DNA from: CAZCYE01 sp964502775
GTDB taxonomy: Bacteria > Actinomycetota > Acidimicrobiia > IMCC26256 > PALSA-555
Length of the DNA: 5,694 nucleotides
Direction of reading: 5' to 3'
NCBI GenBank assembly: GCA_964502775.1
Contig: CAZCYE010000091.1
Location: 1 to 5,694, forward strand
Of this stretch, positions 1-4,968 are shown in pieces (position 1 is the stretch's first letter; every line of letters starts with the position of its first letter). A model generated the notes under the pieces. The model saw nothing but the letters and a program-made list of their open reading frames with translations, had not been told where the DNA came from and ran no database searches. The translations under genes and the position numbers were made by a program.

Positions 1-2
1 TG

Positions 3-55
3 CCACGCCTACGAGCCTACGCGTTGCCGCTGATCACCGACCCGGGGTGGTGGGT
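3..55 (+). pseudogene. Possible left part of a gene interrupted by the mobile element
   Basis: The frame starting at base 3 is open from the window edge through the first direct repeat and reads ...LRAYALPLITDPGWWV. At the second repeat copy (2716-2735) the same frame reads TDPGWWV and runs on to a stop at 2800-2802. Deleting the element and one repeat copy therefore gives one continuous C-terminus. No family is recognised from these few residues. The competing reading is frame 1, which gives ...CHAYEPTRCR and a stop at 31-33; in that case the element landed just downstream of a gene and broke nothing. Codon bias does not separate the two. Confidence 0.3.
36..55 (+). repeat. Left copy of 20-bp direct repeat flanking the element
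   Basis: The 20 bases accgacccggggtggtgggt occur here and again at 2716-2735 with no mismatch, and identity stops exactly at both sides. The last bases (gtgggt, 50-55) are shared with the terminal inverted repeat. The true target-site duplication could therefore be as short as 13 bp (36-48 and 2716-2728), with the remaining 7 bp being a chance match between target and element end. Confidence 0.75.
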
Positions 56-62
56 CAGTTTG
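50..62 (+). repeat. Left terminal inverted repeat
   Basis: The bases gtgggtcagtttg match the reverse complement of 2702-2714 at all 13 positions. Inward of this the two ends diverge (actgagtgg here; ggtctagcc on the other end read inward). It overlaps the 20-bp direct repeat by six bases. Confidence 0.65.
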
Positions 63-67
63 ACTGA

Positions 68-802
68 GTGGTCTTCTCTCGCTGGCGTTCCCTCCCGGGT
101 CGTAGCGTGCCGCGGGTGGGAGGACGACTGGAACGGATCCAGGCTGGCCCGGCTGCCAGATTCGGACGGGAAGCCCTCTCCCCATTCAGGAAGGGCAGAT
201 GGTATTTCTCCGTGGCGGCGTGGGCGCTTCCGTCCGGCCTCGTTGCTGCCGCGTTCATCGCGACACCGTGGGCAGGGGGTGCGACCGTGCTCACGATCGC
301 AACGTGGCTTCTCTGGGCGGCTGGGGCAAGACTGGTGAAGCAGCTCCATGCCGAACAGATCGACGCAACGATCGAACCATTCCTAGAACCACGCCCCGGT
401 GATACGCCCGCGGTGAGCGTCCGCGTGACCCACAAGGCCGGCCCCGCCGATTACGGGGTCTTAGCAGTGTGGGACGGCTTCCAAAACTACGGGGAGTACC
501 AACCACCCTGGACGCCGAATCTCACGGCCGTCACGTTCCTTGAGCCGGACACGCCGGGGATCGTCAGGCTGCTCAGTTTCGAGGAGCATGACGACGGGAC
601 TCACGGCTTGAGGCCGATCGTGGTAGTCGGGACAGCCGAAGGCCACCCGAAAAGCACACAGGACGGATGCGCGTTGCGCGTGACATTGCGGCGCGACAGT
701 CCTCGCGGGCTGTACGCGGGCACGCTCCACCTTGCCGATGATCCGAAGATGTGGCGCTTTGAGCCGGACGAGAGGAATCAATCGAGCAACTCAGCGATCT
801 GA
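68..802 (+). CDS. Two-helix membrane protein of unknown function, probable passenger gene
   Basis: The frame encodes 244 aa and belongs to no family I recognise. Residues 1-43 are basic. Two hydrophobic segments follow at about 45-66 and 70-88, giving a membrane hairpin. Residues 95-244 form a soluble, Thr/Val/Pro-rich part with alternating hydrophobic stretches (VSVRV, GVLAVW, IVVVG, LRVTL) that suggest a beta-sandwich, probably cytoplasmic if the Arg-rich ends face inward. The GTG at 68 has no Shine-Dalgarno sequence. A GGGAGG at 117-122 precedes only a CTG, and other in-frame GTG codons could serve, so the start is uncertain. The gene begins a few bases inside the left terminal repeat. Its last 25 bases overlap the end of the convergent transposase gene, so the two genes share their 3' ends with no IS boundary between them. 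Confidence 0.6.
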   Translation: MVFSRWRSLPGRSVPRVGGRLERIQAGPAARFGREALSPFRKGRWYFSVAAWALPSGLVAAAFIATPWAGGATVLTIATWLLWAAGARLVKQLHAEQIDATIEPFLEPRPGDTPAVSVRVTHKAGPADYGVLAVWDGFQNYGEYQPPWTPNLTAVTFLEPDTPGIVRLLSFEEHDDGTHGLRPIVVVGTAEGHPKSTQDGCALRVTLRRDSPRGLYAGTLHLADDPKMWRFEPDERNQSSNSAI

Positions 803-1629
803 GTGTGGGACCACGGAGCCCTAGCGAGCCCGGCGGCCATCGCCGGGGTAGTCGGCTTTCCGGCCTCTCTGGTCAGCGTTTGGTGGGGCCGAGCGAAGTT
901 GTAGTGCATGTAGAACAGGCTCAGCGCGTGGACGTGGTTCTCGACCTTCTTGGAGAACGCGTTGGTGAGCCGGGTGAAACGGCGCATCCCCATCCGCATG
1001 GTGAGGTTCTGACGCTCGACGTAAGACGTGCCGATCTGGGCCGGGTCGGGATCACCGTTCAGCACGCGTACGTCCACGCCAGTACAAGTCGCGGGTGAGT
1101 ATTTGCGGGCCTCGTCGGCGGGCGGACTGCCGTAGTTCTTCTGCATGACCGCGTAGTCGATGCTGTTGCCCCAAAGAGCGTCCACGACCTTCGGGTAGGT
1201 GCTGAACCCGTCAGTAGTCAGTTGGATTCGCTGGCCGGGCTTGAGCCGGGAACGCAAGTCCGCGAGGAATACCCAGCAGTCCTGCAACGTGCGCTCACCC
1301 ACGAGCCACGACGGGACCAGTTTTGTATCCGCATCGATCGCGACCCACGTCCACACGTCGCCGTAGCCGGGCGTGTCCTTGAAGTCCTCGGGGACGTTGC
1401 GCTGCTTGGCGTAACAGAACGCCCAAATCTCGTCCGCCTCCACCCGGCGCGTATCGAGGTTCTGGAACTCGCCGTCCATGTAGTCGGCGCAGGCTTCCCC
1501 CAGGTCGGCCAAGAGCTTCACGATCGTGTTCTTGGCAGCCCCGGTCACCCGGACTGTGGCTCGGATGCTCATGCCCTCACACAAGCAACCGATGATCTGG
1601 GCTCGACGCTCGACGCTCAACCTGTTCAC
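778..1629 (-). CDS. IS1-family DDE transposase
   Basis: The 283-aa protein matches the single-ORF IS1-type transposases found widely in bacteria. Residues 8-40 are a helix-turn-helix (MSIRATVRVTGAAKNTIVKL). The catalytic domain follows with D66 (EADEIWAF), D140 (LTTDGFSTY) and E205 (TSYVERQNLTMRM). The block MRRFTRLTNAFSKKVENH, then a YNFARPHQTL stretch, is characteristic of the family. No stop or frameshift interrupts it, so it may be active. Role: cutting and joining DNA at the element ends. The start is a GTG at 1627-1629. Upstream, in the gap to the divergent DUF6941 gene, lie a 9-bp palindrome and a copy of the element's terminal motif, both candidates for self-regulation. The TGA stop (778-780) lies inside the tail of the membrane-protein gene. 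No inverted repeat belonging to this gene alone is visible near 778. Confidence 0.93.
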   Translation of the reverse strand: MNRLSVERRAQIIGCLCEGMSIRATVRVTGAAKNTIVKLLADLGEACADYMDGEFQNLDTRRVEADEIWAFCYAKQRNVPEDFKDTPGYGDVWTWVAIDADTKLVPSWLVGERTLQDCWVFLADLRSRLKPGQRIQLTTDGFSTYPKVVDALWGNSIDYAVMQKNYGSPPADEARKYSPATCTGVDVRVLNGDPDPAQIGTSYVERQNLTMRMGMRRFTRLTNAFSKKVENHVHALSLFYMHYNFARPHQTLTREAGKPTTPAMAAGLARAPWSHTQIAELLD

Positions 1630-1635
1630 CTGTTG

Positions 1636-1659
1636 AGTGTCTCAGGAGGGTGAGACACT
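1636..1659. promoter_or_regulatory. Palindrome in the divergent transposase/DUF6941 promoter region
   Basis: AGTGTCTCA (1636-1644) and TGAGACACT (1651-1659) are perfect inverted 9-mers around a 6-base spacer ggaggg. The site starts 7 bases upstream of the transposase GTG and lies about 30 bases upstream of the DUF6941 ATG. In this position it could be an operator for either gene, or a leader hairpin limiting transposase translation. The word gagac also recurs at 1674-1678. Confidence 0.5.
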
Positions 1660-1662
1660 AAC

Positions 1663-1674
1663 GGTCAGTTTGGG
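1663..1674 (+). repeat. Internal copy of the terminal motif
   Basis: GGTCAGTTTGGG here is the exact reverse complement of 2700-2711 at the right end, and its first 10 bases match the left end (53-62). It is oriented like the left end and lies in the 59-bp gap between the transposase and DUF6941 starts. It could be a transposase binding site used for autoregulation, or the left end of a shorter 1.05-kb unit (1663-2711) holding only three passenger genes. Confidence 0.55.
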
Positions 1675-1688
1675 AGACAGGGAGGGCC

Positions 1689-2132
1689 ATGAGAATCGAA
1701 TGGGCCGTGGGCGTTCAGGGGGTTGAGAACCAGCTCGACGGGCTTACAACACTCCGCGGCGTTGGGGTGGATACGGTCGTGGTCTCGGACGCCGACTTCC
1801 CGGTGGACGTTCCCATCATGGTCGCGGTCAATCTCGTGATCCGCTACGACGAGTTTCCCGATGACCCGATGCATCCCGCGCCACACCAGATCGCCTGGCG
1901 TATCTTCGGCCCGGACATGGCATCCGTTGCCACGGGAGCAACGGATCGATTCGGGATTTCAGGAAGAAGCCCGGAGCATTACGAAGGGTGGGAAGGGCAC
2001 AACATCCAAGCCTTGCCCCTCACCGTCCCGGCTCCGGACCCTGGCGTCTACACAGTCGAACTACGACTCGATGACCAGGAACCGGTTGTCGTCGTATATC
2101 AGCTTCGCCGCGCCGACCTGGAGGAGGATTGA
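1689..2132 (+). CDS. Probable DUF6941 family protein
   Basis: The 147-aa protein has no signal peptide or membrane segment. Its layout, with an opening segment on a 'cargo' theme (GLTTLRGVGVDTVVVSDADFP), then VPIMVAVNLVIRYDEF, then IAWRIFGPDM, and a closing LPLTVPAPDPGVYTVELRLD with VVVVYQL, resembles what I remember of DUF6941. These are small beta-rich proteins of unknown function found in actinobacteria and phages. The assignment is by memory of the pattern and should be held loosely. The ATG at 1689 has a strong Shine-Dalgarno GGGAGG at 1680-1685, four to six bases away, which fixes the start. It is divergent from the transposase and overlaps the 3' end of the minus-strand small gene by 34 bases. 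Confidence 0.75.
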   Translation: MRIEWAVGVQGVENQLDGLTTLRGVGVDTVVVSDADFPVDVPIMVAVNLVIRYDEFPDDPMHPAPHQIAWRIFGPDMASVATGATDRFGISGRSPEHYEGWEGHNIQALPLTVPAPDPGVYTVELRLDDQEPVVVVYQLRRADLEED

Positions 2133-2332
2133 GTGGACTTCTTCTGCTCCACGAGCGCCAAGCCGTGCTCCGTTCGCGTGAGTACCGGGTCGCGTATTGG
2201 CCGCGAGCTGAAATCCACCAAGCGAAGTTCGTCAGAGCCTTCGCTTTCACTCCGCGCGATCGTCGCGTCCATTGTGCGATGCGCGACTTGTACGAAGTCC
2301 TCACGCTTGCGCGACTTCTTAGCCATGCCCAT
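2099..2332 (-). CDS. Small basic 'KREDF' protein
   Basis: The frame encodes 77 aa (75 if the second ATG, at 2326, is used). The N-terminus MAKKSRKREDFVQVAHRTM resembles a group of small bacterial proteins that begin with a short basic stretch, KREDF, and then a short amphipathic helix (typically followed by QAA). I recall them as uncharacterised. The remainder is polar with a Ser/Arg-rich tail (QSSSRSARRS). No convincing Shine-Dalgarno precedes either ATG. The gene overlaps the 3' end of the DUF6941 gene by 34 bases and begins 21 bases from the divergent secreted-protein gene. Plus-strand frames in this interval look like shadows: Ser/Arg-rich with no recognisable motif. Function unknown; a nucleic-acid-binding role would be a guess from its charge. 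Confidence 0.55.
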   Translation of the reverse strand: MGMAKKSRKREDFVQVAHRTMDATIARSESEGSDELRLVDFSSRPIRDPVLTRTEHGLALVEQKKSTQSSSRSARRS

Positions 2333-2353
2333 GACGATACCAGGGAGGTCAAC

Positions 2354-2698
2354 ATGAAACGCGCGGTGGTAATGGGCCTAGTGGGCTTGTTGGCATTCAG
2401 TGCACTGGCCGGGGTGAGCGACGCCGGCGCGGGATCGAAGGGGCCGAAGGTGTGCAAGAAGGCGATCACGGCGGCCGACTCAGCACTTGCTCACTGGCAG
2501 GACGTAGCGGAGGCTGGGCAAGATTTGATCAACGCGAGCGCGGACCGCAACAGCGCGGTGGGAATCCAAGAACTTGTGGACGCCATCGCAGCCCAAGGGG
2601 AGGCTGCGACAGCCTTCGGGCTGGCTTCGGACCAGGCCGAGCCCGCCCAGGAGAAGTACGAGCGTTTACGGGCTAAATGCACCGAGGCTCTCGGCTAG
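2354..2698 (+). CDS. Small secreted helical protein, passenger gene
   Basis: The 114-aa product starts with a clear signal peptide: MKRA, a hydrophobic run VVMGLVGLLAFSALAG, then a polar end with likely cleavage around SDAGA. The mature part of about 88 residues is Ala/Glu/Gln-rich, probably all-helical. It has one Cys near each end (VCKK and AKCTEALG), which could form a single disulfide. No family is recognised. The ATG at 2354 has a good Shine-Dalgarno, AGGGAGGT at 2342-2349. The open frame extends upstream to 2129, but the signal peptide and ribosome binding site fix the start here. The TAG stop (2696-2698) is one base from the right terminal motif, so this is the last gene before the element's end. 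Confidence 0.75.
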   Translation: MKRAVVMGLVGLLAFSALAGVSDAGAGSKGPKVCKKAITAADSALAHWQDVAEAGQDLINASADRNSAVGIQELVDAIAAQGEAATAFGLASDQAEPAQEKYERLRAKCTEALG

Positions 2699-2701
2699 AC
2701 C

Positions 2702-2714
2702 CAAACTGACCCAC
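2702..2714 (-). repeat. Right terminal inverted repeat
   Basis: caaactgacccac is the exact reverse complement of 50-62. The complementarity to the internal motif at 1663-1674 is also perfect over 2700-2711. It begins directly after the stop codon of the secreted-protein gene and is followed, after one base, by the second copy of the 20-bp direct repeat. Confidence 0.65.
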
Positions 2715-2735
2715 TACCGACCCGGGGTGGTGGGT
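2709..2735. terminator. Stem-loop spanning right element end and direct repeat
   Basis: acccactacc (2709-2718) pairs with ggtggtgggt (2726-2735) over 10 positions with one G-U, around the loop gacccgg. It sits 10 bases after the stop of the secreted-protein gene, so it could end transcription from inside the element, though there is no T-run. It may instead only reflect the similarity of target and element end. Confidence 0.35.
2716..2735 (+). repeat. Right copy of 20-bp direct repeat
   Basis: Exact second copy of 36-55. The flanking bases differ (t before, g after; c before and c after at the left copy), so this is a maximal match and the expected footprint of a target-site duplication. Confidence 0.75.
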
Positions 2736-2802
2736 GCTCCAGCAAGCTCCTGAGCCCCATGCCCAGGCGGCCTGCGCCTCGGGCGGGCAACCCGGGGAAT
2801 AG
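2716..2802 (+). pseudogene. Possible right part of the interrupted gene
   Basis: In the frame that matches the left fragment this reads TDPGWWVLQQAPEPHAQAA and continues CASGGQPGE to a TAG at 2800-2802. Twenty-eight codons are open, mostly with G or C in third position. No family is recognised. A GC-rich stem-loop with a one-base bulge (gcccaggcg 2761-2769 with cgcctcgggc 2775-2784) lies in the same stretch. If the upstream gene actually stops at 31-33, that stem-loop may be its terminator and this segment would be non-coding. Confidence 0.3.
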
Positions 2803-2831
2803 ATGTCATACCCCCCCGCGATGATCCTGGC

Positions 2832-3158
2832 ATGAGCACACAACTTCGCATCGTCGAGATCCCCGAGACCATCGAGCAGGTCGAGGCAGCCGAGACGGCC
2901 GGCACGCAAACCCGTGGCCGCCGAGCGGCGGCGTCACGGGACGCGGCCCCGCCCCGACAGCGGGCCGGGCGGCAGTCGAATCGTGGTGCGCGCCCGGCCG
3001 CCCGGGGCCGAGTGGCCCCGTCCCGGCGTCGCACCGCCAAGTGGAAGAGCGACTGGCATCTCGATACCCAGGCCCGCCAGGTCGGACGCGAAGGTGTCGC
3101 CGCGGCGCGGGTGGCGTTGGCCCGGGCCGCCGACGCCGAGCTGCCGCACGCCAGCTGA
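2832..3158 (+). CDS. Small Arg/Ala/Pro-rich protein of unknown function
   Basis: The 108-aa protein has three parts. Residues 1-26 begin MSTQLRIVEIPETIEQVEA and are acidic. Residues 27-70 are strongly basic and low-complexity (Arg, Ala, Pro, Ser), probably disordered. Residues 71-105 begin with WKSDWHLD and continue as an amphipathic helix (VGREGVAAARVALARA). The ending resembles small actinobacterial hypothetical proteins with an LD-x-T-x-x-VG-R-x-G helix; function is unknown. The basic part could bind nucleic acid, but nothing shows it. There is no Shine-Dalgarno before the ATG. A run of seven C (2811-2817) lies in the leader. The gene converges on the amidase gene with 19 bases between the stops. 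Confidence 0.6.
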   Translation: MSTQLRIVEIPETIEQVEAAETAGTQTRGRRAAASRDAAPPRQRAGRQSNRGARPAARGRVAPSRRRTAKWKSDWHLDTQARQVGREGVAAARVALARAADAELPHAS

Positions 3159-3167
3159 CGACTGGCG
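3149..3167. terminator. Possible bidirectional terminator between convergent genes
   Basis: cgccag (3149-3154) and ctggcg (3162-3167) form a perfect 6-bp stem with a 7-base loop that contains the TGA of the small plus-strand gene. It lies 10 bases beyond the stop of the amidase gene. No T-run follows on either strand, so this is a weak call. Confidence 0.35.
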
Positions 3168-3177
3168 AGAAGGCGGG

Positions 3178-4458
3178 CTAGAGGGCTGCGATCTGGTTGC
3201 GGAGGGCCGGGAGGCCGCCGTAGAGCGTGTTCCCCGGACATCCGGTCGGCCACAGATCACGGTGACCGAGGAGCGACACGCCGAACGACACCGGTGTCCC
3301 TTCCGCCCAATGCGACCCCCCGCCCGCGCTGACCGTCGAGAAGCGGGCCAGCACGTTCACGCCGTGCACGGTCTCGAGCTTCCAGTGCAGCAACTGCCTG
3401 AGCGAGATCCAGGCCGGGGCCGGCAGCCCCACGCTCGAATACGTTCCGAGCACGGCCACACCCGTCGAGTGCGAGTTGAAGCCACCGGTGTGGGCCGCGA
3501 GCACGGATTCGTGGATTCCCCCGGCCCGCCCCTCGAAGATTGCTCCCTCGCGACCGACCAGGAAGTTATACGCGATGTCGCAGTAGCGAAGCGAGAACAT
3601 GTGGTACGCCTGGATGCCGCGAACCACCGCCGCCGGGTTGCTGTAGCTGTTGCCCCCAGCCGTGTGGTGCACCACACCGAACTTGATCGGTGACGCGTAC
3701 AACGGTCCGCTCGGGCACGGTTCGACGCTTCCGAACCCGAGGGCTCCCCATTGCCAGCGCATCACCATCGAGAACGGTGGAGGCGGCTTCGGGACCGGGG
3801 CGGGCACCGCAGGAACCACACAGCCCGCCAACGCCACCACCGCGACCGCGACCCACGCCCCCGAGCGCCGGCGGCCACCCACCCGTCGCGGCGTGGGTCG
3901 GATCGCCACGACCACGAGCACGATTGCGAGGGCGACGGCCGCGGCTCCGAAGCCAACGGTGGCGGATTCGTCCACTCCGAACACGCCGGATGCGGCCGCC
4001 GATCCGCTCGGTACGTCCTGATGGGTGTCCACCGCGGCGACCGTCACGTTCTCCGCCTCGCCACTCTCGACCGTCACGCGGACCACGGACGCGTCCTCCA
4101 CCCACACCGGCTCGGAGCCGTTGTCCCGACGCGCGTGCGCGGCCGCCCGGGCGTCGGCCGAGCCCGGATCCGGAACCGCGTCCATCACCCCGACGGGCTC
4201 CTCAGTGGGTCGCCAGACCCCGTCGGCGTCGCGCACCTCCACCGTGAAGGTGGCTTCCGGATCGCCGTCCCACGTGACGCCGACGAGGCTCGCTTCGACC
4301 TTCGCCTTGGCGCGGAACCCCTCATCGACAGAGACGCCGGACGGTGAGATTCGGACTTCCTCGACCGTCGGGGTCGGAGGCGCAGGTCTGCCCGCCACGA
4401 GCGCGGGCGCGCCGAACATGCCCAAGGTGACCGCGGGGAGGAGCAGCAGGCGGCGCAT
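3178..4458 (-). CDS. Membrane-anchored N-acetylmuramoyl-L-alanine amidase (PGRP/Amidase_2 domain)
   Basis: From the ATG at 4456-4458 the protein has 426 aa. The frame is open to an ATG at 4545, but the signal peptide MRRLLLLPAVTLGMFGAPAL begins at 4458; the GTG at 4461 is an alternative start. Residues about 30-150 are an extracytoplasmic module with VWVEDASVVRVTVESGEAEN, as in the N-terminal part of actinobacterial PGRP-type amidases. Then come a membrane helix at 167-186, an Arg-rich loop (RPTPRRVGGRRR) and a second helix at about 190-211 ending in LAGC (Cys 213). After a Pro-rich linker the amidase domain spans about 255-420. It has the zinc ligands of the fold, His in VVHHTAG (264-265), His 399 (GHRD) and Cys 407 (TGCPG), plus Tyr 297 (IAYNFLV). 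It should cut the lactoyl-to-L-alanine amide bond of peptidoglycan outside the cell, in wall remodelling. Confidence 0.88.
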   Translation of the reverse strand: MRRLLLLPAVTLGMFGAPALVAGRPAPPTPTVEEVRISPSGVSVDEGFRAKAKVEASLVGVTWDGDPEATFTVEVRDADGVWRPTEEPVGVMDAVPDPGSADARAAAHARRDNGSEPVWVEDASVVRVTVESGEAENVTVAAVDTHQDVPSGSAAASGVFGVDESATVGFGAAAVALAIVLVVVAIRPTPRRVGGRRRSGAWVAVAVVALAGCVVPAVPAPVPKPPPPFSMVMRWQWGALGFGSVEPCPSGPLYASPIKFGVVHHTAGGNSYSNPAAVVRGIQAYHMFSLRYCDIAYNFLVGREGAIFEGRAGGIHESVLAAHTGGFNSHSTGVAVLGTYSSVGLPAPAWISLRQLLHWKLETVHGVNVLARFSTVSAGGGSHWAEGTPVSFGVSLLGHRDLWPTGCPGNTLYGGLPALRNQIAAL

Positions 4459-4681
4459 CACAGGATGTGGGTCTCGTTCACCAACTCGTCGTGGACGGTT
4501 CGGCCTGCCCGGGCGCCATCTTCGCGCGCTCGGCGCTGTTCCCAAAGCACCCCAGTCGTGAATGATGCCCTCGAAGGCATCGGAGCCTACAGAGCCACCG
4601 AATCGGGACGATCAGCACCACTCGCCGGCACGCGGAGAGATCAAACCAATCTGGCACAGCGACGCATACTCGGGTACAACG
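4459..4681. promoter_or_regulatory. Divergent intergenic region between amidase and small acidic protein
   Basis: This 223-base gap must hold the promoters of two divergent genes. A CATACT at 4666-4671, about 11 bases before the plus-strand ATG, is a passable -10 and would suggest a very short or leaderless transcript. I find no clear -35 box and no strong ribosome binding site for either gene. Nothing else is recognised here. Confidence 0.25.
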
Positions 4682-4894
4682 ATGGCCATGCCCGACGAAC
4701 CCGACCCGAAGCGAGTGGAGAACCGAGCAGACGCTCTCACGCCTGAGGAGCGGGAAGCCGGAAGCGACGATCCCGAAGTGCAAGCGGAAGCGATCCTCGC
4801 CGAGTCCGACGCCCGCACCGAGGACCGCGTTTCGCCACCGGGCAAACCCGTCGAGCACCGCCACTCCGAGGACACGGTCGAACCCACGGACTGA
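4682..4894 (+). CDS. Small acidic actinobacterial protein of unknown function
   Basis: The 70-aa product (68 if the ATG at 4688 is used) reads DEPDPKRVENRADALTPEER, then GSDDPEVQAEAILAESDART, and ends HRHSEDTVEPTD. This strongly resembles short acidic proteins common in actinobacteria with the pattern DP-x-x-QAEAIL-x-ES-x-x-RT; their function is not known to me. The protein is charged throughout, with no signal peptide or membrane segment. The longer frame from 4562 is less likely, because the family-like part starts at 4682-4688 and the upstream residues are compositionally different. There is no Shine-Dalgarno, and a leaderless message is possible. It is divergent from the amidase and convergent with the VOC gene. 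Confidence 0.7.
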   Translation: MAMPDEPDPKRVENRADALTPEEREAGSDDPEVQAEAILAESDARTEDRVSPPGKPVEHRHSEDTVEPTD

Positions 4895-4922
4895 TCTCGC
4901 ACTTCCGGGCGGACGACGGTCC

Positions 4923-4938
4923 CATTGCCCTAGCAATG
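4923..4938. terminator. Stem-loop between convergent genes
   Basis: cattgc (4923-4928) and gcaatg (4933-4938) form a perfect 6-bp stem with loop ccta. The site lies 28 bases after the acidic-protein stop and 30 bases beyond the VOC stop on the other strand, where a shared terminator would be expected. It lacks a T-run. Confidence 0.4.
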
Positions 4939-4968
4939 CAGCCTTCGTTCCTGATGGCCTGCTCATTC

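Larger units (their letters stand above)
49..2715. mobile_element. IS1-like transposable element carrying passenger genes
   Basis: The unit is bounded by 13-bp perfect inverted repeats (50-62 gtgggtcagtttg; 2702-2714 its complement), 14 positions if the mismatched outer base is counted. Directly outside these lies a direct repeat of 13-20 bp. With the ends placed at 49 and 2715 the duplication is accgacccggggt on each side. IS1-family elements are known to make target duplications of roughly 8-14 bp, so 13 bp would fit. Contents are one DDE transposase with all three catalytic residues (minus strand) and four non-transposase genes. At about 2.67 kb it is much longer than a bare IS1-type element (about 0.8-1.2 kb). 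The exact ends are ambiguous by up to 7 bp because target and terminus share gtgggt. Confidence 0.65.

Noticed and set aside
1..33. Frame 1 coding end CHAYEPTRCR with a stop at 31-33
   Set aside because: Not annotated as a gene because ten residues at the window edge cannot be assigned. It is kept as the alternative to the interrupted-gene reading.
24..338. Open frame on the plus strand starting at 24
   Set aside because: Beyond the left direct repeat it is a different frame of the membrane-protein gene with poor protein-like composition. Only its first codons may be real, as the tail of the interrupted gene.
690..800. A right-hand inverted repeat for a simple IS holding only the transposase
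   Set aside because: No sequence here matches the complement of 1636-1688, so simple IS boundaries could not be supported.
2129..2353. Upstream extension of the secreted-protein frame
   Set aside because: The signal peptide and the Shine-Dalgarno at 2342-2349 place the start at 2354.
2133..2357. Plus-strand 74-residue frame
   Set aside because: Its Ser/Arg-rich composition and lack of any motif fit a shadow of the minus-strand small gene.
2811..2817. Run of seven C in the leader of the 108-aa gene, possible phase-variable tract
   Set aside because: Seven bases of C is unremarkable in DNA this GC-rich, and no promoter spacing effect can be shown.
2714..3260. Long minus-strand frames opposite the 108-aa gene
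   Set aside because: They are Arg/Pro/Ala-rich high-GC shadows without a ribosome binding site or motif.
3566..4347. Several long frames inside the amidase gene on both strands
   Set aside because: All are compositional shadows of the amidase coding frame, which has clear catalytic motifs.
4459..4545. The 29-residue N-terminal extension of the amidase frame to 4545
   Set aside because: The extension is Arg/Pro-rich and precedes a well-formed signal peptide, so the later start is preferred.
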